Below are positions 1-7,809 of a stretch of 64,000 nt of DNA, piece after piece (within the stretch, counting starts at the first letter, position 1; every line of letters starts with the position of its first letter). The notes beneath the pieces are model-generated. The model had not been told where the DNA came from and did no database searches. It was given only the letters and a program-made list of their open reading frames with translations. The position numbers and the translations under genes were made by a program. The DNA is from Paenibacillus sp. FSL H3-0469 (lineage in GTDB: Bacteria; Bacillota; Bacilli; Paenibacillales; Paenibacillaceae): contig NZ_CP150302.1 of assembly GCF_038051945.1 (NCBI RefSeq), forward strand, positions 4,836,001-4,900,000, in the 5' to 3' direction.

Positions 1-522
1 GAGCAGGCCTACAAAGGCGGTAATATCAGCGTTCAGGCGGCAGGCAAGGACCTGAATGTACAGATTCCCGCACGCTCGGCGGAAGGGACCGTCATTCGGG
101 TACCGGGCGGCGGAAGCGGAGCGGGCCAGGGCGGCGATCTGCTGATCTCGCTGCATCTCCTGCCGCATGAGATCTATGAGCCGGACGGCGGCGATCTGCT
201 CGGCACGGTTGAGATCGCCCCCTGGCAGGCTGTGCTTGGCGGGGAAGCCAAGGTGGCGCTGCCGGATGGCAGCAGCGTGAAGCTGAAGATCCCTGCCGGG
301 ATAGCCAGCGGCGGAACGCTGCGCCTCTCCGGCAAGGGGCTGAGACGTCCGGACGGAACGAATGGTGACATCCTGTTCCGGATGGAGATGGTCATTCCGG
401 CCGGAACGACCGAGGCAGAGAAGAAGCTGTACCGCCAGCTGGCGGAGTCCGGCAGCTTCCAGGCCGGGGCGAAACGGCGTACCACAGGCGGAGCGCAGCG
501 GCGCAGAGCCGCAACGCGGTAA
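1..522 (+). CDS. DnaJ-like co-chaperone, C-terminal part (5' truncated by window)
   Basis: The frame is open from base 1 to a TAA at 520-522 and gives 173 residues without a start, so the gene begins outside the window. The visible part matches the C-terminal substrate-binding beta-sandwich domains of DnaJ/CbpA proteins: the PARSAEGTVIRVPGGG segment, GGDLLISLHLLPHEIYEPDGGDL, then LGGEAKVALPDG and IPAGIASGGTLRLSGKG. No zinc-finger CxxCxGxG repeats are seen here, and the J domain would lie upstream. The role would be delivery of unfolded protein to DnaK. clpB follows 77 bp downstream on the same strand, as expected for a disaggregation partner, so co-expression is plausible. The C-terminal tail is rich in Arg and Gln, which is unusual for DnaJ. 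It could be CbpA-type rather than true DnaJ. Confidence 0.8.
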   Translation, partial: EQAYKGGNISVQAAGKDLNVQIPARSAEGTVIRVPGGGSGAGQGGDLLISLHLLPHEIYEPDGGDLLGTVEIAPWQAVLGGEAKVALPDGSSVKLKIPAGIASGGTLRLSGKGLRRPDGTNGDILFRMEMVIPAGTTEAEKKLYRQLAESGSFQAGAKRRTTGGAQRRRAATR

Positions 523-599
523 GGCAGATTCTGATTCAGTAAATAACAGCCGGGCATCCGGCTGATTAACATATACATTGTAGAAAGGCGATGATCCTA

Positions 600-3242
600 A
601 TGGATTTCAATAAACTTACCCAGAAGCTGCAAGAGGCCGTGGCGGAGGCACAGTCGCTGGCGGGTTCCAGCGGGCATCAGGAGATTGACAATCTTCATCT
701 GCTGAAGGCACTGCTCCAGCAGCATGAGGGCCTGCTGCCCCGGCTGCTGCAGAAGATGAATGTTCCCGCAGCAGAGCTGCTTCAGGGAACAGAAGCGCTG
801 CTCCAGCGCAAACCCAGTGTAAGCGGGAGCGGAGCAGGCACCATGCGGCGCTATGCCTCGCCTGCGCTGATTGCTATGCTGGAGCAGGCGGAGCAGGAAG
901 CGGCCAAGATGCAGGACGAATTCGTTGCGGTAGAGCATGCTGTTCTGGCGATGGTCTCGGATGCAAGCAGCGGGAACCGCGAGCTGCGCGGATTATTCAC
1001 CAGCCGGGGCGTTACCCGGGAGAAGCTGCTCGGTGTGCTTGCGGAGATCCGCGGACACCAGCGGGTGACCAGCCGGGAGCCGGAGGCCACCTATGAGGTG
1101 CTGGAGAAGTACGGCCGCGATCTCGTAGCCGAGGTGCGGGCAGGTAAGATCGATCCGGTCATCGGGCGCGATGCCGAGATTCGCCGGGTGATCCGCATCC
1201 TCTCCCGCAAGACCAAGAATAACCCTGTTCTGATCGGGGAGCCGGGGGTCGGCAAGACAGCGATTGTGGAAGGGCTGGCCCACCGGATTGTCCGCCGGGA
1301 TGTGCCGGAGGGACTGAAGGACAAGACGATTTTCTCGCTGGATATGAGCGCGCTGATTGCCGGTGCGAAATACCGCGGGGAGTTCGAGGAGCGGCTGCAG
1401 GCGGTGCTGAAGGAGATCCGCGAGAGTGACGGGCGGATTATTCTGTTCATTGACGAGCTGCATACGATTGTAGGTGCCGGTAAGACGGAGGGGGCCATGG
1501 ATGCGGGCAACATGCTGAAGCCGATGCTGGCCCGGGGCGAGCTGCACTGTATCGGGGCGACCACGCTGGATGAGTACCGCAAATATATCGAGAAGGACCC
1601 GGCGCTCGAACGCCGCTTCCAGCAGGTGCTGGTCAGTGAGCCGGATGTCGAGGATACCATTTCGATTCTGCGGGGCTTGAAGGAACGCTTCGAGGTGCAT
1701 CACGGGGTCAAAATCTACGACAGCGCCCTGGTCGCAGCCGGTGTGCTGTCCAACCGTTACATCACCGACCGCTTCCTGCCGGATAAGGCAATTGACCTGG
1801 TCGATGAAGCCTGCGCGATGATCCGCACGGAGATTGACTCTATGCCCGGCGAGATGGATGAGGTGACCCGCCGCCTGATGCAGATGGAGATAGAGGAAGC
1901 GGCGCTCAAAAAAGAAACCGACGACGCCAGTGCGCGCCGTCTGGAGAACCTCCAGCGGGAGCTGGCCGACCTCAAGGAGAAGCATCTGGAGATGACGGCC
2001 CGCTGGGAGAAGGAGAAATCGGCCATTCAGGGCATCCGTGACCTGAAGAAGCGGCTGGAGCAGGCCCGCAAGGATCTGGTCGATGCGCAGGAGATTTATG
2101 ATCTCAACAAGTCGGCTGAATTAAGCTATGGCATTATTCCTGATCTGGAGCGGCAGCTTAAGGCCGCGGAGGAAGCGGCCCAGCAGGATCAGGAGACCCG
2201 GCTGCTGCGTGAAGCCGTGACGGAGGAGGAGATCGCCGATATTGTCTCACGCTGGACGGGTGTTCCCGTAAGCAGACTGGTGGAAGGCGAGCGGGATAAG
2301 CTGCTGCGGCTGGAGGATACGCTGCATGAGCGGGTAGTCGGGCAGGATGAGGCGGTCCGGCTGGTATCGGACGCTGTTCTTCGGGCAAGGGCCGGCATCA
2401 AGGACCCGAACCGTCCGATCGGCTCGTTCCTGTTCCTCGGGCCGACCGGGGTCGGGAAGACGGAGCTGGCTAAAGCACTGGCGGTATCGCTATTCGACCG
2501 CGAGGACGGCATGATCCGTATCGATATGTCAGAGTATATGGAGAAGCATAGTGTCTCCCGTCTCGTGGGCGCTCCTCCCGGATATGTCGGCTATGAAGAA
2601 GGCGGCCAACTGACTGAAGCGGTGCGCCGCCAGCCGTATACAGTAGTCCTGCTGGATGAGGTGGAAAAGGCTCATCCGGATGTGTTTAACATTCTGCTGC
2701 AGCTGCTGGATGACGGGCGGCTGACCGATTCCCAGGGCCGGATGGTCGACTTCAAGAACACTATTGTCATCATGACCTCCAATATCGGCTCACCGCATCT
2801 GATTCAGGGCACCGATGACAACGGCGAACTGACTGAAGCCGTGAAGGACCGGGTTATGAAGGAGCTGAGCGGGCATTTCCGTCCAGAGTTCCTCAACCGG
2901 GTGGATGATATTGTAATGTTCAAGCCGCTGACACTGGGCGAGACCCAGAGAATTGTAGTTAAGCTGGTAGATGGACTGCGTCTGCGTCTCGCAGAGCGGA
3001 ATATCGGTCTCATGCTGAGCGACCGGGCAGTGCGCTTCATTGCGGAGGAAGGCTTCGACTCGGTGTATGGCGCCCGGCCGCTGAAGCGGTTCATCCAGCG
3101 CAGCCTGGAGACCCGGGTAGCGCGTGCGCTGATCGCCGGAGAAGCGGAGGAAGGCTCAGTGATGACTGTCGATGAAGCGGACGGAGAGCTGACCGTTGCA
3201 ATAGCGAAATCAGAGTCTGCGAAGACAGTAGGATCGATGTGA
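600..3242 (+). CDS. clpB: ATP-dependent disaggregase ClpB
   Basis: A protein of 880 residues, the usual ClpB length. It is a hexameric cytosolic AAA+ chaperone that pulls polypeptides out of aggregates together with DnaK/DnaJ. In order: a Clp N domain (about 1-145); AAA-1 with Walker A GEPGVGKT at 213-220 and a FIDELHTI Walker B; a coiled-coil middle domain of heptad-like Glu/Lys/Arg/Leu (about 400-530), which separates ClpB from ClpC/ClpE; and AAA-2 with GPTGVGKT at 614-621, then the D2-small region ending in VYGARPLKRFIQR. The ATG at 600 is preferred over the in-frame ATG at 591 because AAAGGCG (583-589) is 10 bases from 600 but only one base from 591. A DnaJ-like gene lies just upstream. 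No CIRCE or CtsR box was recognised in the 77-bp gap. Confidence 0.97.
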   Translation: MDFNKLTQKLQEAVAEAQSLAGSSGHQEIDNLHLLKALLQQHEGLLPRLLQKMNVPAAELLQGTEALLQRKPSVSGSGAGTMRRYASPALIAMLEQAEQEAAKMQDEFVAVEHAVLAMVSDASSGNRELRGLFTSRGVTREKLLGVLAEIRGHQRVTSREPEATYEVLEKYGRDLVAEVRAGKIDPVIGRDAEIRRVIRILSRKTKNNPVLIGEPGVGKTAIVEGLAHRIVRRDVPEGLKDKTIFSLDMSALIAGAKYRGEFEERLQAVLKEIRESDGRIILFIDELHTIVGAGKTEGAMDAGNMLKPMLARGELHCIGATTLDEYRKYIEKDPALERRFQQVLVSEPDVEDTISILRGLKERFEVHHGVKIYDSALVAAGVLSNRYITDRFLPDKAIDLVDEACAMIRTEIDSMPGEMDEVTRRLMQMEIEEAALKKETDDASARRLENLQRELADLKEKHLEMTARWEKEKSAIQGIRDLKKRLEQARKDLVDAQEIYDLNKSAELSYGIIPDLERQLKAAEEAAQQDQETRLLREAVTEEEIADIVSRWTGVPVSRLVEGERDKLLRLEDTLHERVVGQDEAVRLVSDAVLRARAGIKDPNRPIGSFLFLGPTGVGKTELAKALAVSLFDREDGMIRIDMSEYMEKHSVSRLVGAPPGYVGYEEGGQLTEAVRRQPYTVVLLDEVEKAHPDVFNILLQLLDDGRLTDSQGRMVDFKNTIVIMTSNIGSPHLIQGTDDNGELTEAVKDRVMKELSGHFRPEFLNRVDDIVMFKPLTLGETQRIVVKLVDGLRLRLAERNIGLMLSDRAVRFIAEEGFDSVYGARPLKRFIQRSLETRVARALIAGEAEEGSVMTVDEADGELTVAIAKSESAKTVGSM

Positions 3243-3280
3243 AATGTAATGGGCCCCGGCGTCACCTCCTAGTATAGTGT

Positions 3281-3473
3281 CAACGGACCGAAGAGACCTT
3301 ATCCCCACGAGAACGCCACCTTTTGCAGCGTAACGGACTCAGTGGACCTTATCGTCTTTCTGCGAGACGTTTTGGAGCTGAATGGCAGGGGATAAGGTCT
3401 TTGCGGTCCGCTAATCGCCCAAGTGAGGACTTTCTTCCCGGATAAGAGCACCTCAGTCCGTTACGCTAAGCCA
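3281..3473 (+). repeat. Complex dispersed intergenic repeat, copy A
   Basis: About 195 bp that recur in inverted orientation at 56762-56967. Each copy is built from four modules of roughly 24 bp that contain an AACGGAC box followed by a CCTTATC box. Two modules run forward (boxes at 3281 and 3331) and two are inverted (3404-3413 and 3454-3463), so the element is a nested dyad that could fold into a large cruciform or hairpin. Segments shared with copy B include the TTTTGCAGCG-TAACGGACTCAG stretch, GAGACGTTT-GGAGCTGAA, GACTTTCTTCCC and the end CCTCAGTCCGTTACGCTAAG. No open frame is conserved between the copies, which argues against a coding role. Confidence 0.85.
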
Positions 3474-3544
3474 AATGCCCCCAAATAACAAAATAAGGTT
3501 CGTTAGAAAGCGAAAAAAGCATATCTTTGTAGATGATATAAATA

Positions 3545-3676
3545 TGGACTGGAACTGCCGTTGGAAGCGGTGCGGGGCAACGCTAGTACGGGCCTTTGGC
3601 GCTTTTACAGGCCTCCCGGCTAGGTCTTTGGTATAGTCCAATCAGCATCTTACTGAGACTATGTGACGATTTTTTG
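3545..3676 (+). ncRNA. Candidate structured leader RNA (riboswitch-like) ahead of the FlxA-like gene
   Basis: A closing stem TGGACT (3545-3550) / AGTCCA (3635-3640) encloses three possible hairpins: CCG/CGG around 3558-3570, GCG/CGC around GGGCAA, and a longer CTAG-CGGG / CCCG-CTAG arm at about 3582-3624. The 3' strand of the closing stem can instead pair downstream: ATAGTC (3633-3638) with GACTAT (3657-3662), with TCAG/CTGA inside, followed a few bases later by a T-run at 3670-3675. Mutually exclusive stems of this kind are the hallmark of a transcription-attenuating riboswitch. The sequence matches no riboswitch core that I recognise, and no promoter was identified with confidence. Confidence 0.35.
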
Positions 3677-3790
3677 TAAATATGTGGTTGAAATGTTGTC
3701 ATGGCGGAGGGTGCCGGGTAATAGAAATGATTAGAACTTTCGAATATGGCGGGATTTGAAGCAGAAGCCAAGGAAACGGAGGGAAAGATC

Positions 3791-4171
3791 ATGGCGGCAC
3801 AGACGGTATCCGGTATCAGCCCGGTACAGGCCACTACAGCTTACGGCAGCACACAGAGTGATGTCAGTTCTCTGGAGAAGCAGCGCAACCGGCTGCTGAT
3901 GGAGCTGGACAAGGTGAATGCGGCGCAGGGCGGAGAGATGCAGACTCCTTATCGCCGGGAGCAGCTACAGCGGCAAATACGGCAGCTGGAGGCCCATCTG
4001 GTGCAGAAAAGCGGGAGTACCGCTTCGGCTTCATTTGTACCGGCTCCCCCGCTTCAGGATCATACTCCGCCCTTGGGGATTGAGGGAAAGGGAGGCTTTA
4101 AGGGCATCGGTCTGACCGATCCCCGGACAGCGACGGTAGACGCAGAAGGTCATTTTGATGCGTTGATTTAG
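3791..4171 (+). CDS. FlxA-like protein
   Basis: A 126-residue protein with a polar N-terminus, a helical and probably coiled-coil centre (SSLEKQRNRLLMELDKVNA, then YRREQLQRQIRQLEAHLVQK, about 26-72), and a Gly/Pro-rich low-complexity tail. The helical core and length resemble the FlxA-like family, small proteins of unclear role named after an Escherichia coli flagellar-class gene. No signal peptide or membrane segment is visible. The ATG at 3791 is chosen because GGAGGG lies 7 bases upstream; the ATG at 3746 has no good ribosome binding site. The gene follows a riboswitch-like leader and converges on the acetyltransferase gene, with a 4-bp overlap of the stop codons. The function is unknown. 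Confidence 0.65.
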   Translation: MAAQTVSGISPVQATTAYGSTQSDVSSLEKQRNRLLMELDKVNAAQGGEMQTPYRREQLQRQIRQLEAHLVQKSGSTASASFVPAPPLQDHTPPLGIEGKGGFKGIGLTDPRTATVDAEGHFDALI

Positions 4172-4617
4172 ATAAGGGAGTAGTGAACCCAATCCTTCCC
4201 TTTGACCGCGTTCATGTTTTCAAAGAAGCTTTGAGCGCGTTTGTTATTAGTAGAAGTAATCCAAGTCATGTTGGCATAGCCATGATTCTGTGAGTACTGT
4301 TGACATGCCAGGAATAGTTGTGATTCCACTTCGGTATCTCTAAAGGCTTCTCTTACGAAGAGGTCGTTCATAACAATGATTTTATCTGCTTTCATAGTGC
4401 TGAATGTAAAGAATAGGGTAGCAAAGCCGACCAACTCTCCATTCTGCTCTGCCACGAACTGCACCCCCTGCTGCTGGTCAAAAAGGGTCTGGATTAAAGA
4501 GTTGATTTTATCGGCAGAAGGTTTAGGGTTCTGATAAAAACCAACGATGTATTCATACATCAGCTCGGTCAGACTGCTTACATCATTAGGCTCAGCGTTT
4601 CTGATTATCAATGGCAT
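4168..4617 (-). CDS. GNAT family N-acetyltransferase
   Basis: A 149-residue protein of typical single-domain GNAT length. It starts with PLIIRNAEPNDVSSLTELMYEY (beta-1/alpha-1), has the central strand FVAEQNGELVGFATLFF, and the acetyl-CoA region around IVMNDLFVREAFRDTEVESQLF, where the usual R/Q-x-x-G-x-G/A loop is degenerate. The C-terminal NNKRAQSFFENM segment is the conserved GNAT motif B. It would transfer an acetyl group from acetyl-CoA to an unknown amine in the cytosol. The start at 4617 has AAAGGAG about 7 bases upstream; the longer frame to 4734 has a hydrophobic, unlikely N-terminus. The 3' end overlaps the FlxA-like stop by 4 bp, tail to tail. Confidence 0.85.
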   Translation of the reverse strand: MPLIIRNAEPNDVSSLTELMYEYIVGFYQNPKPSADKINSLIQTLFDQQQGVQFVAEQNGELVGFATLFFTFSTMKADKIIVMNDLFVREAFRDTEVESQLFLACQQYSQNHGYANMTWITSTNNKRAQSFFENMNAVKGKDWVHYSLI

Positions 4618-4841
4618 AGGTGTGCTCCTTTTTCGTGAATAATGAATAATAATACAACTATCAGTATAATAACTCAATATGTGATAGACATATCCGTACA
4701 AAAAAGGCCATCCATAAAGGATGACCTTATCCAAAATCTAAAGGATTCTCACTATATTGTTAGAAACTGCCGGATAGTGTTCGAATATTTGCAGATCATG
4801 AATGCCGGTCTTGCCTGATAGATTAGCTATTCCTAATAGAT

Positions 4842-4888
4842 AACAAGCGGGCAGCGCCACGGTTAGGGTGGCGTTTGCCCGCTTGTTC
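4842..4888 (-). terminator. Strong hairpin at the end of the split-sigma pair
   Basis: AACAAGCGGGC pairs with GCCCGCTTGTT, and GCGCCAC pairs with GTGGCGT around a short loop. It overlaps the stop codon of the minus-strand gene ending at 4887. There is no long U-run, so it could act as an RNA-stabilising 3' end as well as a terminator. Confidence 0.6.
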
Positions 4889-5108
4889 ATGTGCTATCCC
4901 CGGCCTGTATGAAGTTAAGAATCTCCGTCACAATATGAGAAATGGCATCCTCCCGCGGGAGAAGAATGCATTGACTGACTATTTCAATGTCCTCCTGAAA
5001 TAGCTCAATGATCTGGAGCATGGCCTCGGGCTGTTTTTGACGGACACCGGTCAGAAGGTCTGCGAATTCGCTGTCTGTGATAGCTGCTGGAGCATTTTTT
5101 GCTTCCAT
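4887..5108 (-). CDS. Small helix-turn-helix protein, sigma region-2-like (RsoA-type)
   Basis: A 73-residue all-helical protein with the pattern FADLLTGVRQKQPEAMLQIIELFQ at 15-38, which resembles the conserved start of sigma-70 region 2 and of HTH_16 / RsoA-like proteins (a compact DLL...G-x-x-EAM...II..F motif). The rest is short and acidic, and there is no region 4. The start has AGGGGG about 8 bases upstream. It overlaps the end of the upstream region-4-like gene by 58 bp, so the two are surely co-transcribed and probably translationally coupled. In Bacillus subtilis, SigO and RsoA form a two-subunit sigma factor; this pair may be an analogue. That is inference from domain content and gene order, not a close match. 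Confidence 0.5.
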   Translation of the reverse strand: MEAKNAPAAITDSEFADLLTGVRQKQPEAMLQIIELFQEDIEIVSQCILLPREDAISHIVTEILNFIQAGDST

Positions 5109-5392
5109 TTATTAACCCCCTGTTGACTCATGTGCAGCTGTGCCGCGACCTCAGCCTCTGTCATTTCCTGCAGATAAATCTTCTGCAGAATCACCTTTCC
5201 TTTGGTTGGAAGTGTATTTAATAGCTGCTCTACGGACAACCGGTTAATCATCTCCTCCGTTTCATCCCGCTGAGCCGGGCGGATATCCATGAAGGTACAT
5301 TCATGCCGGCGGGTTCGCTTGCTGCGGTATTGTAAGCGCCAGCCGATTCGATAGATTTCCTGCCGGTAACGCTGTATCATTTGCTGTTCCAT
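5051..5392 (-). CDS. Sigma-70 region-4-like protein
   Basis: A 113-residue protein. The C-terminal half (LLNTLPTKGKVILQKIYLQEMTEAEVAAQLHMSQQGVNKWKQKMLQQL) carries a sigma region 4 helix-turn-helix, with the TEAEVAAQLHMSQQGVNKW core. The basic N-terminal half (IQRYRQEIYRIGWRLQYRSKRTRRH) has no canonical region 2. GAGGAGGCG precedes the ATG at 5392 by 8 bases. The following gene overlaps it by 58 bp and looks like region 2, so together they may provide the two halves of a sigma factor (compare SigO/RsoA, or the Orf7/Orf8 proteins of Tn916-like elements). No target promoter can be proposed from the window. Confidence 0.6.
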   Translation of the reverse strand: MEQQMIQRYRQEIYRIGWRLQYRSKRTRRHECTFMDIRPAQRDETEEMINRLSVEQLLNTLPTKGKVILQKIYLQEMTEAEVAAQLHMSQQGVNKWKQKMLQQLSQTANSQTF

Positions 5393-5539
5393 TGCCGTTA
5401 CGCCTCCTCTTCTATATATCTTTCTAATAATAGGGAAATATTAGGTTATATTTTACAACCAAAATACGAACTTATGTTCTGTTATTTTAGCATATTTATC
5501 TGCGCACCTATAGTGATTTATTTCCTGTGGCTTATCCGC

Positions 5540-5572
5540 AAAAAAAGAAGAAGCCCCGACAGGGAGCCTCTT
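5540..5572 (-). terminator. Terminator of the glycosyltransferase gene
   Basis: On the minus strand, GAGGCTCCC / GGGGCTTC forms an 8-bp stem (5549-5570) around TGTC, followed by TTCTTTTTTT. It lies 30 bp after the stop at 5601. Confidence 0.75.
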
Positions 5573-5600
5573 TCTCTCTTCATATGACTAATTTTCCGCA

Positions 5601-7358
5601 TTATTCGCTCCAAGGCACCAGCCGGGGATGCGGGTCAAGGATGGATTGATATTGCTCCTTCCAGCCGTACCGGGCGTCCGGGTCCAGCAGCATATAACGC
5701 AGATACTTCTCCAGCCGGAATTCCGGCTTCGACCAGCCGAGATGCTTCAGACGCAGGTTGCTTAACTGATGGGGCAGCTCGAAGATATTCTCCGGCAGCC
5801 GCCCGCAGTGCTGCGGCAGATCATTCCAGGCATAGGTGAAGTCTTCCCGGTAACGGAGCAGGAACGGGCGGTAGCTCTGGTGAGCCTGCCAGTACCTGTC
5901 CTCGCGGTAGCTGGCCTCATCCCAGAAGTCGTAGAGCCGGAAGCAGAATAAGTCGCAATCTGCTGTACGCAGCAGGGAATCAACCTCCTCTGGAAAACAG
6001 GACTCGAACAGCTCATCTCCGTCCAGATTAAGAATCCACTCGGGCCGGGTCCTAACCACCGCCTCCCACTGCTGCCTGCGCAGCTCTGATTCATTATGGA
6101 AGCGGGAGACAGGGTTCTGTATCAGGTGGAGCGGAATCCCCTCCAGAGCCTCGCGGCAGATATCGGCTGTATCATCTGTGCTTGCATCGTCGATTATGAC
6201 GGCCTCATCGATATACTTGCGATGCTCCTGCAGCACCTGACGCAGGAACCTGGTGCCTTCATTCTTGACGATCATGGTGAGAGTCAGCTTGGGCCGGCGG
6301 GAAGCAGGAGCTGCCGGATAAATCTTTTCCGCTCCGGTTGCGTCAACAGGCGGAGGCTCTTTGGACAAGTGCTGCCGGGCTTCGGCTTCGGTCCACAGCA
6401 CCTCCCACTGCGCTGCTGCCTCCGGCACTCTTTTGTCAGCGGGGGGCTGATCCGTCTCTGCGCAATCTGGCAGATCTTCAGCAGAGGTTACATTGCTGTC
6501 TTCAATGCTCGCTGCTTCGTGTGAGGCATCCGGCTCTGCTTCCGTGCCCGAGGTGTGCCGGATGAACTCCGCTACCAGATCCAGATCGCTGTCTCTGTAG
6601 AGGTGCAGCGCCGGGAAGTGGGTATCCACGAAGAGCGGAAGGCCGAGCGCCGCTGCACGGATGCAGAAATGACGGTCCTCTCCCCAGTAGGAGATGTTGT
6701 GCACCCGGTCGTAGCTGATTCCGGAGCTGAGGGCTGAGCTGCTGATCAGCGTGCAGGCGCCAAGTCCGCCAACCTCATAGATTCCGGGCTGCTGCATCTT
6801 CTGCAAAAAAGCAAAAAAGCGGTGCTGAATCTCCTCCGGCGTGAGCTGCTCTCCCGGATGAATCTCCCACTGGTTGTATTCGTCATGCATCCATACCTGC
6901 GGCTGCAGCATTGTATTCGGCTGCCACTGTGTCCAGAAAATCTCGGAGATAATATCCTTGCCTGTACCGATCAGGTGCAGCAGCGTCTCCGGGTGGAGAA
7001 TGAGATCGGAATCAATCAGGAACAGGTAGTCATAGCCGAAGGCCTCGGCCCGCCGGATCATCAGATTCTTAAATCCGGCTACCTTCCAGATCAGATTGGA
7101 ATGCCAGACATGCGTATGCTCATCACGGATATAGTCATCATGATAGCCGGAGGATTGCAGGAAGACGGATCTGCCGTTCCGGGCGAACTGCTGCAGCAGC
7201 TGGCTTGCGGCTTCATCCGGGTTATCATCAATCAGATAGAAATCAAGATCGATATCCTTCAGGTTCAGACGCAGCAGAGCTTTCAGGAATTGCTCCAGGA
7301 TCGCCGGTTTTTGATGGATCGGGCTGCCTAGCAGCACCCGGGTTCTATTCGAGTTCAT
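5601..7358 (-). CDS. Two-domain glycosyltransferase
   Basis: A 585-residue protein that appears to fuse two GT-A domains. The N-terminal half (about 1-270) contains RVLLGSPIHQKP, a DFYLIDDNPD strand and YLFLIDSDLILHP, an Asp-x-Asp metal-binding motif; GGLGACTLISSSAL and YWGEDRHFCIRAAALG resemble the acceptor side of Anp1/Mnn9-like or related transferases. An acidic, Ala/Pro-rich linker (about 275-345) follows. The C-terminal half is a classic GT2 fold: TLTMIVKNEGTRFL, IIDDASTDDTADIC and ILNLDGDELF (second DxD). No signal peptide or membrane span is seen. The start at 7358 follows GGAG by about 10 bases; the ATG at 7397 has its purine run directly adjacent and is less likely. The likely role is glycan or spore-surface glycosylation; the sugar and acceptor are unknown. 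Confidence 0.8.
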   Translation of the reverse strand: MNSNRTRVLLGSPIHQKPAILEQFLKALLRLNLKDIDLDFYLIDDNPDEAASQLLQQFARNGRSVFLQSSGYHDDYIRDEHTHVWHSNLIWKVAGFKNLMIRRAEAFGYDYLFLIDSDLILHPETLLHLIGTGKDIISEIFWTQWQPNTMLQPQVWMHDEYNQWEIHPGEQLTPEEIQHRFFAFLQKMQQPGIYEVGGLGACTLISSSALSSGISYDRVHNISYWGEDRHFCIRAAALGLPLFVDTHFPALHLYRDSDLDLVAEFIRHTSGTEAEPDASHEAASIEDSNVTSAEDLPDCAETDQPPADKRVPEAAAQWEVLWTEAEARQHLSKEPPPVDATGAEKIYPAAPASRRPKLTLTMIVKNEGTRFLRQVLQEHRKYIDEAVIIDDASTDDTADICREALEGIPLHLIQNPVSRFHNESELRRQQWEAVVRTRPEWILNLDGDELFESCFPEEVDSLLRTADCDLFCFRLYDFWDEASYREDRYWQAHQSYRPFLLRYREDFTYAWNDLPQHCGRLPENIFELPHQLSNLRLKHLGWSKPEFRLEKYLRYMLLDPDARYGWKEQYQSILDPHPRLVPWSE

Positions 7359-7590
7359 AGCAGGCCACTCCAGAATAAGGTCAACATGATAGAACATCCC
7401 CTTGGATTCGCAAATAGTTGATATAAATTATATGTATTCGATATTTTTAGAGAAGTACCGGACTTTCCCCATTTCCCTGAAATAATAACCTGCATGTATA
7501 GAGGAGAGCCGTATTGCCGTCTGCCCTGAGCTGTTGTACAATACCGCTAATATATATAATCCCCGGAAGAGGGCAGGCAGGAGTGAGAGG

Positions 7591-7809
7591 ATGGACAAGC
7601 CAACGTTAAAAGTACAGCAATTGATCAATGTCCTCCTGGCGATGAATCCGCGTGCCGAGGTGTTCCTGCATACGGAGGGCGGAGAGCTTAGGCCGCTCGT
7701 GGACGAGGATATTGAGGAGATTTATGCGCCGCTGCATGCTGCCAAGACGGCAGTTTATATCGGTGCACCGGCAGACATTGCAACCCATGTAGAGGAGGAG
7801 GCGCCATGA
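7591..7809 (+). CDS. Small conserved-looking hypothetical protein
   Basis: A 72-residue protein that I do not recognise by name. It has LKVQQLINVLLAMNPRAEVFLHTEGGELRPL, an alpha/beta pattern found in small proteins that begin with an N-terminal helix and a hydrophobic strand, then VDEDIEEIYAP and AVYIGAPADI. It is acidic overall, with no signal peptide. AGGAG precedes the ATG at 7591 by 8 bases; the ATG at 7534 lacks a site. Its stop overlaps the start of the cyclophilin gene by 4 bp (ATGA), so the two are translationally coupled. Confidence 0.7.
   Translation: MDKPTLKVQQLINVLLAMNPRAEVFLHTEGGELRPLVDEDIEEIYAPLHAAKTAVYIGAPADIATHVEEEAP

Noticed and set aside
3453..3641. A 62-codon minus-strand frame ending in WLSVTD, matched by a similar end at 56787
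   Set aside because: Both frames end in the same place of the dispersed repeat. The shared tail is a by-product of the repeated DNA, and the rest is unlike, so it is not a protein family.
3500..3650. c-di-GMP-I, TPP, SAM and purine riboswitch identity of the leader before the FlxA-like gene
   Set aside because: None of the conserved core sequences of those classes is present.
5381..5587. A 68-codon plus-strand frame with a hydrophobic helix and KKRR
   Set aside because: It has no ribosome binding site and overlaps the sigma-like start and the glycosyltransferase terminator.
7534..7590. Upstream start codon for the 72-residue gene
   Set aside because: The ATG at 7534 has no ribosome site, whereas the ATG at 7591 does.
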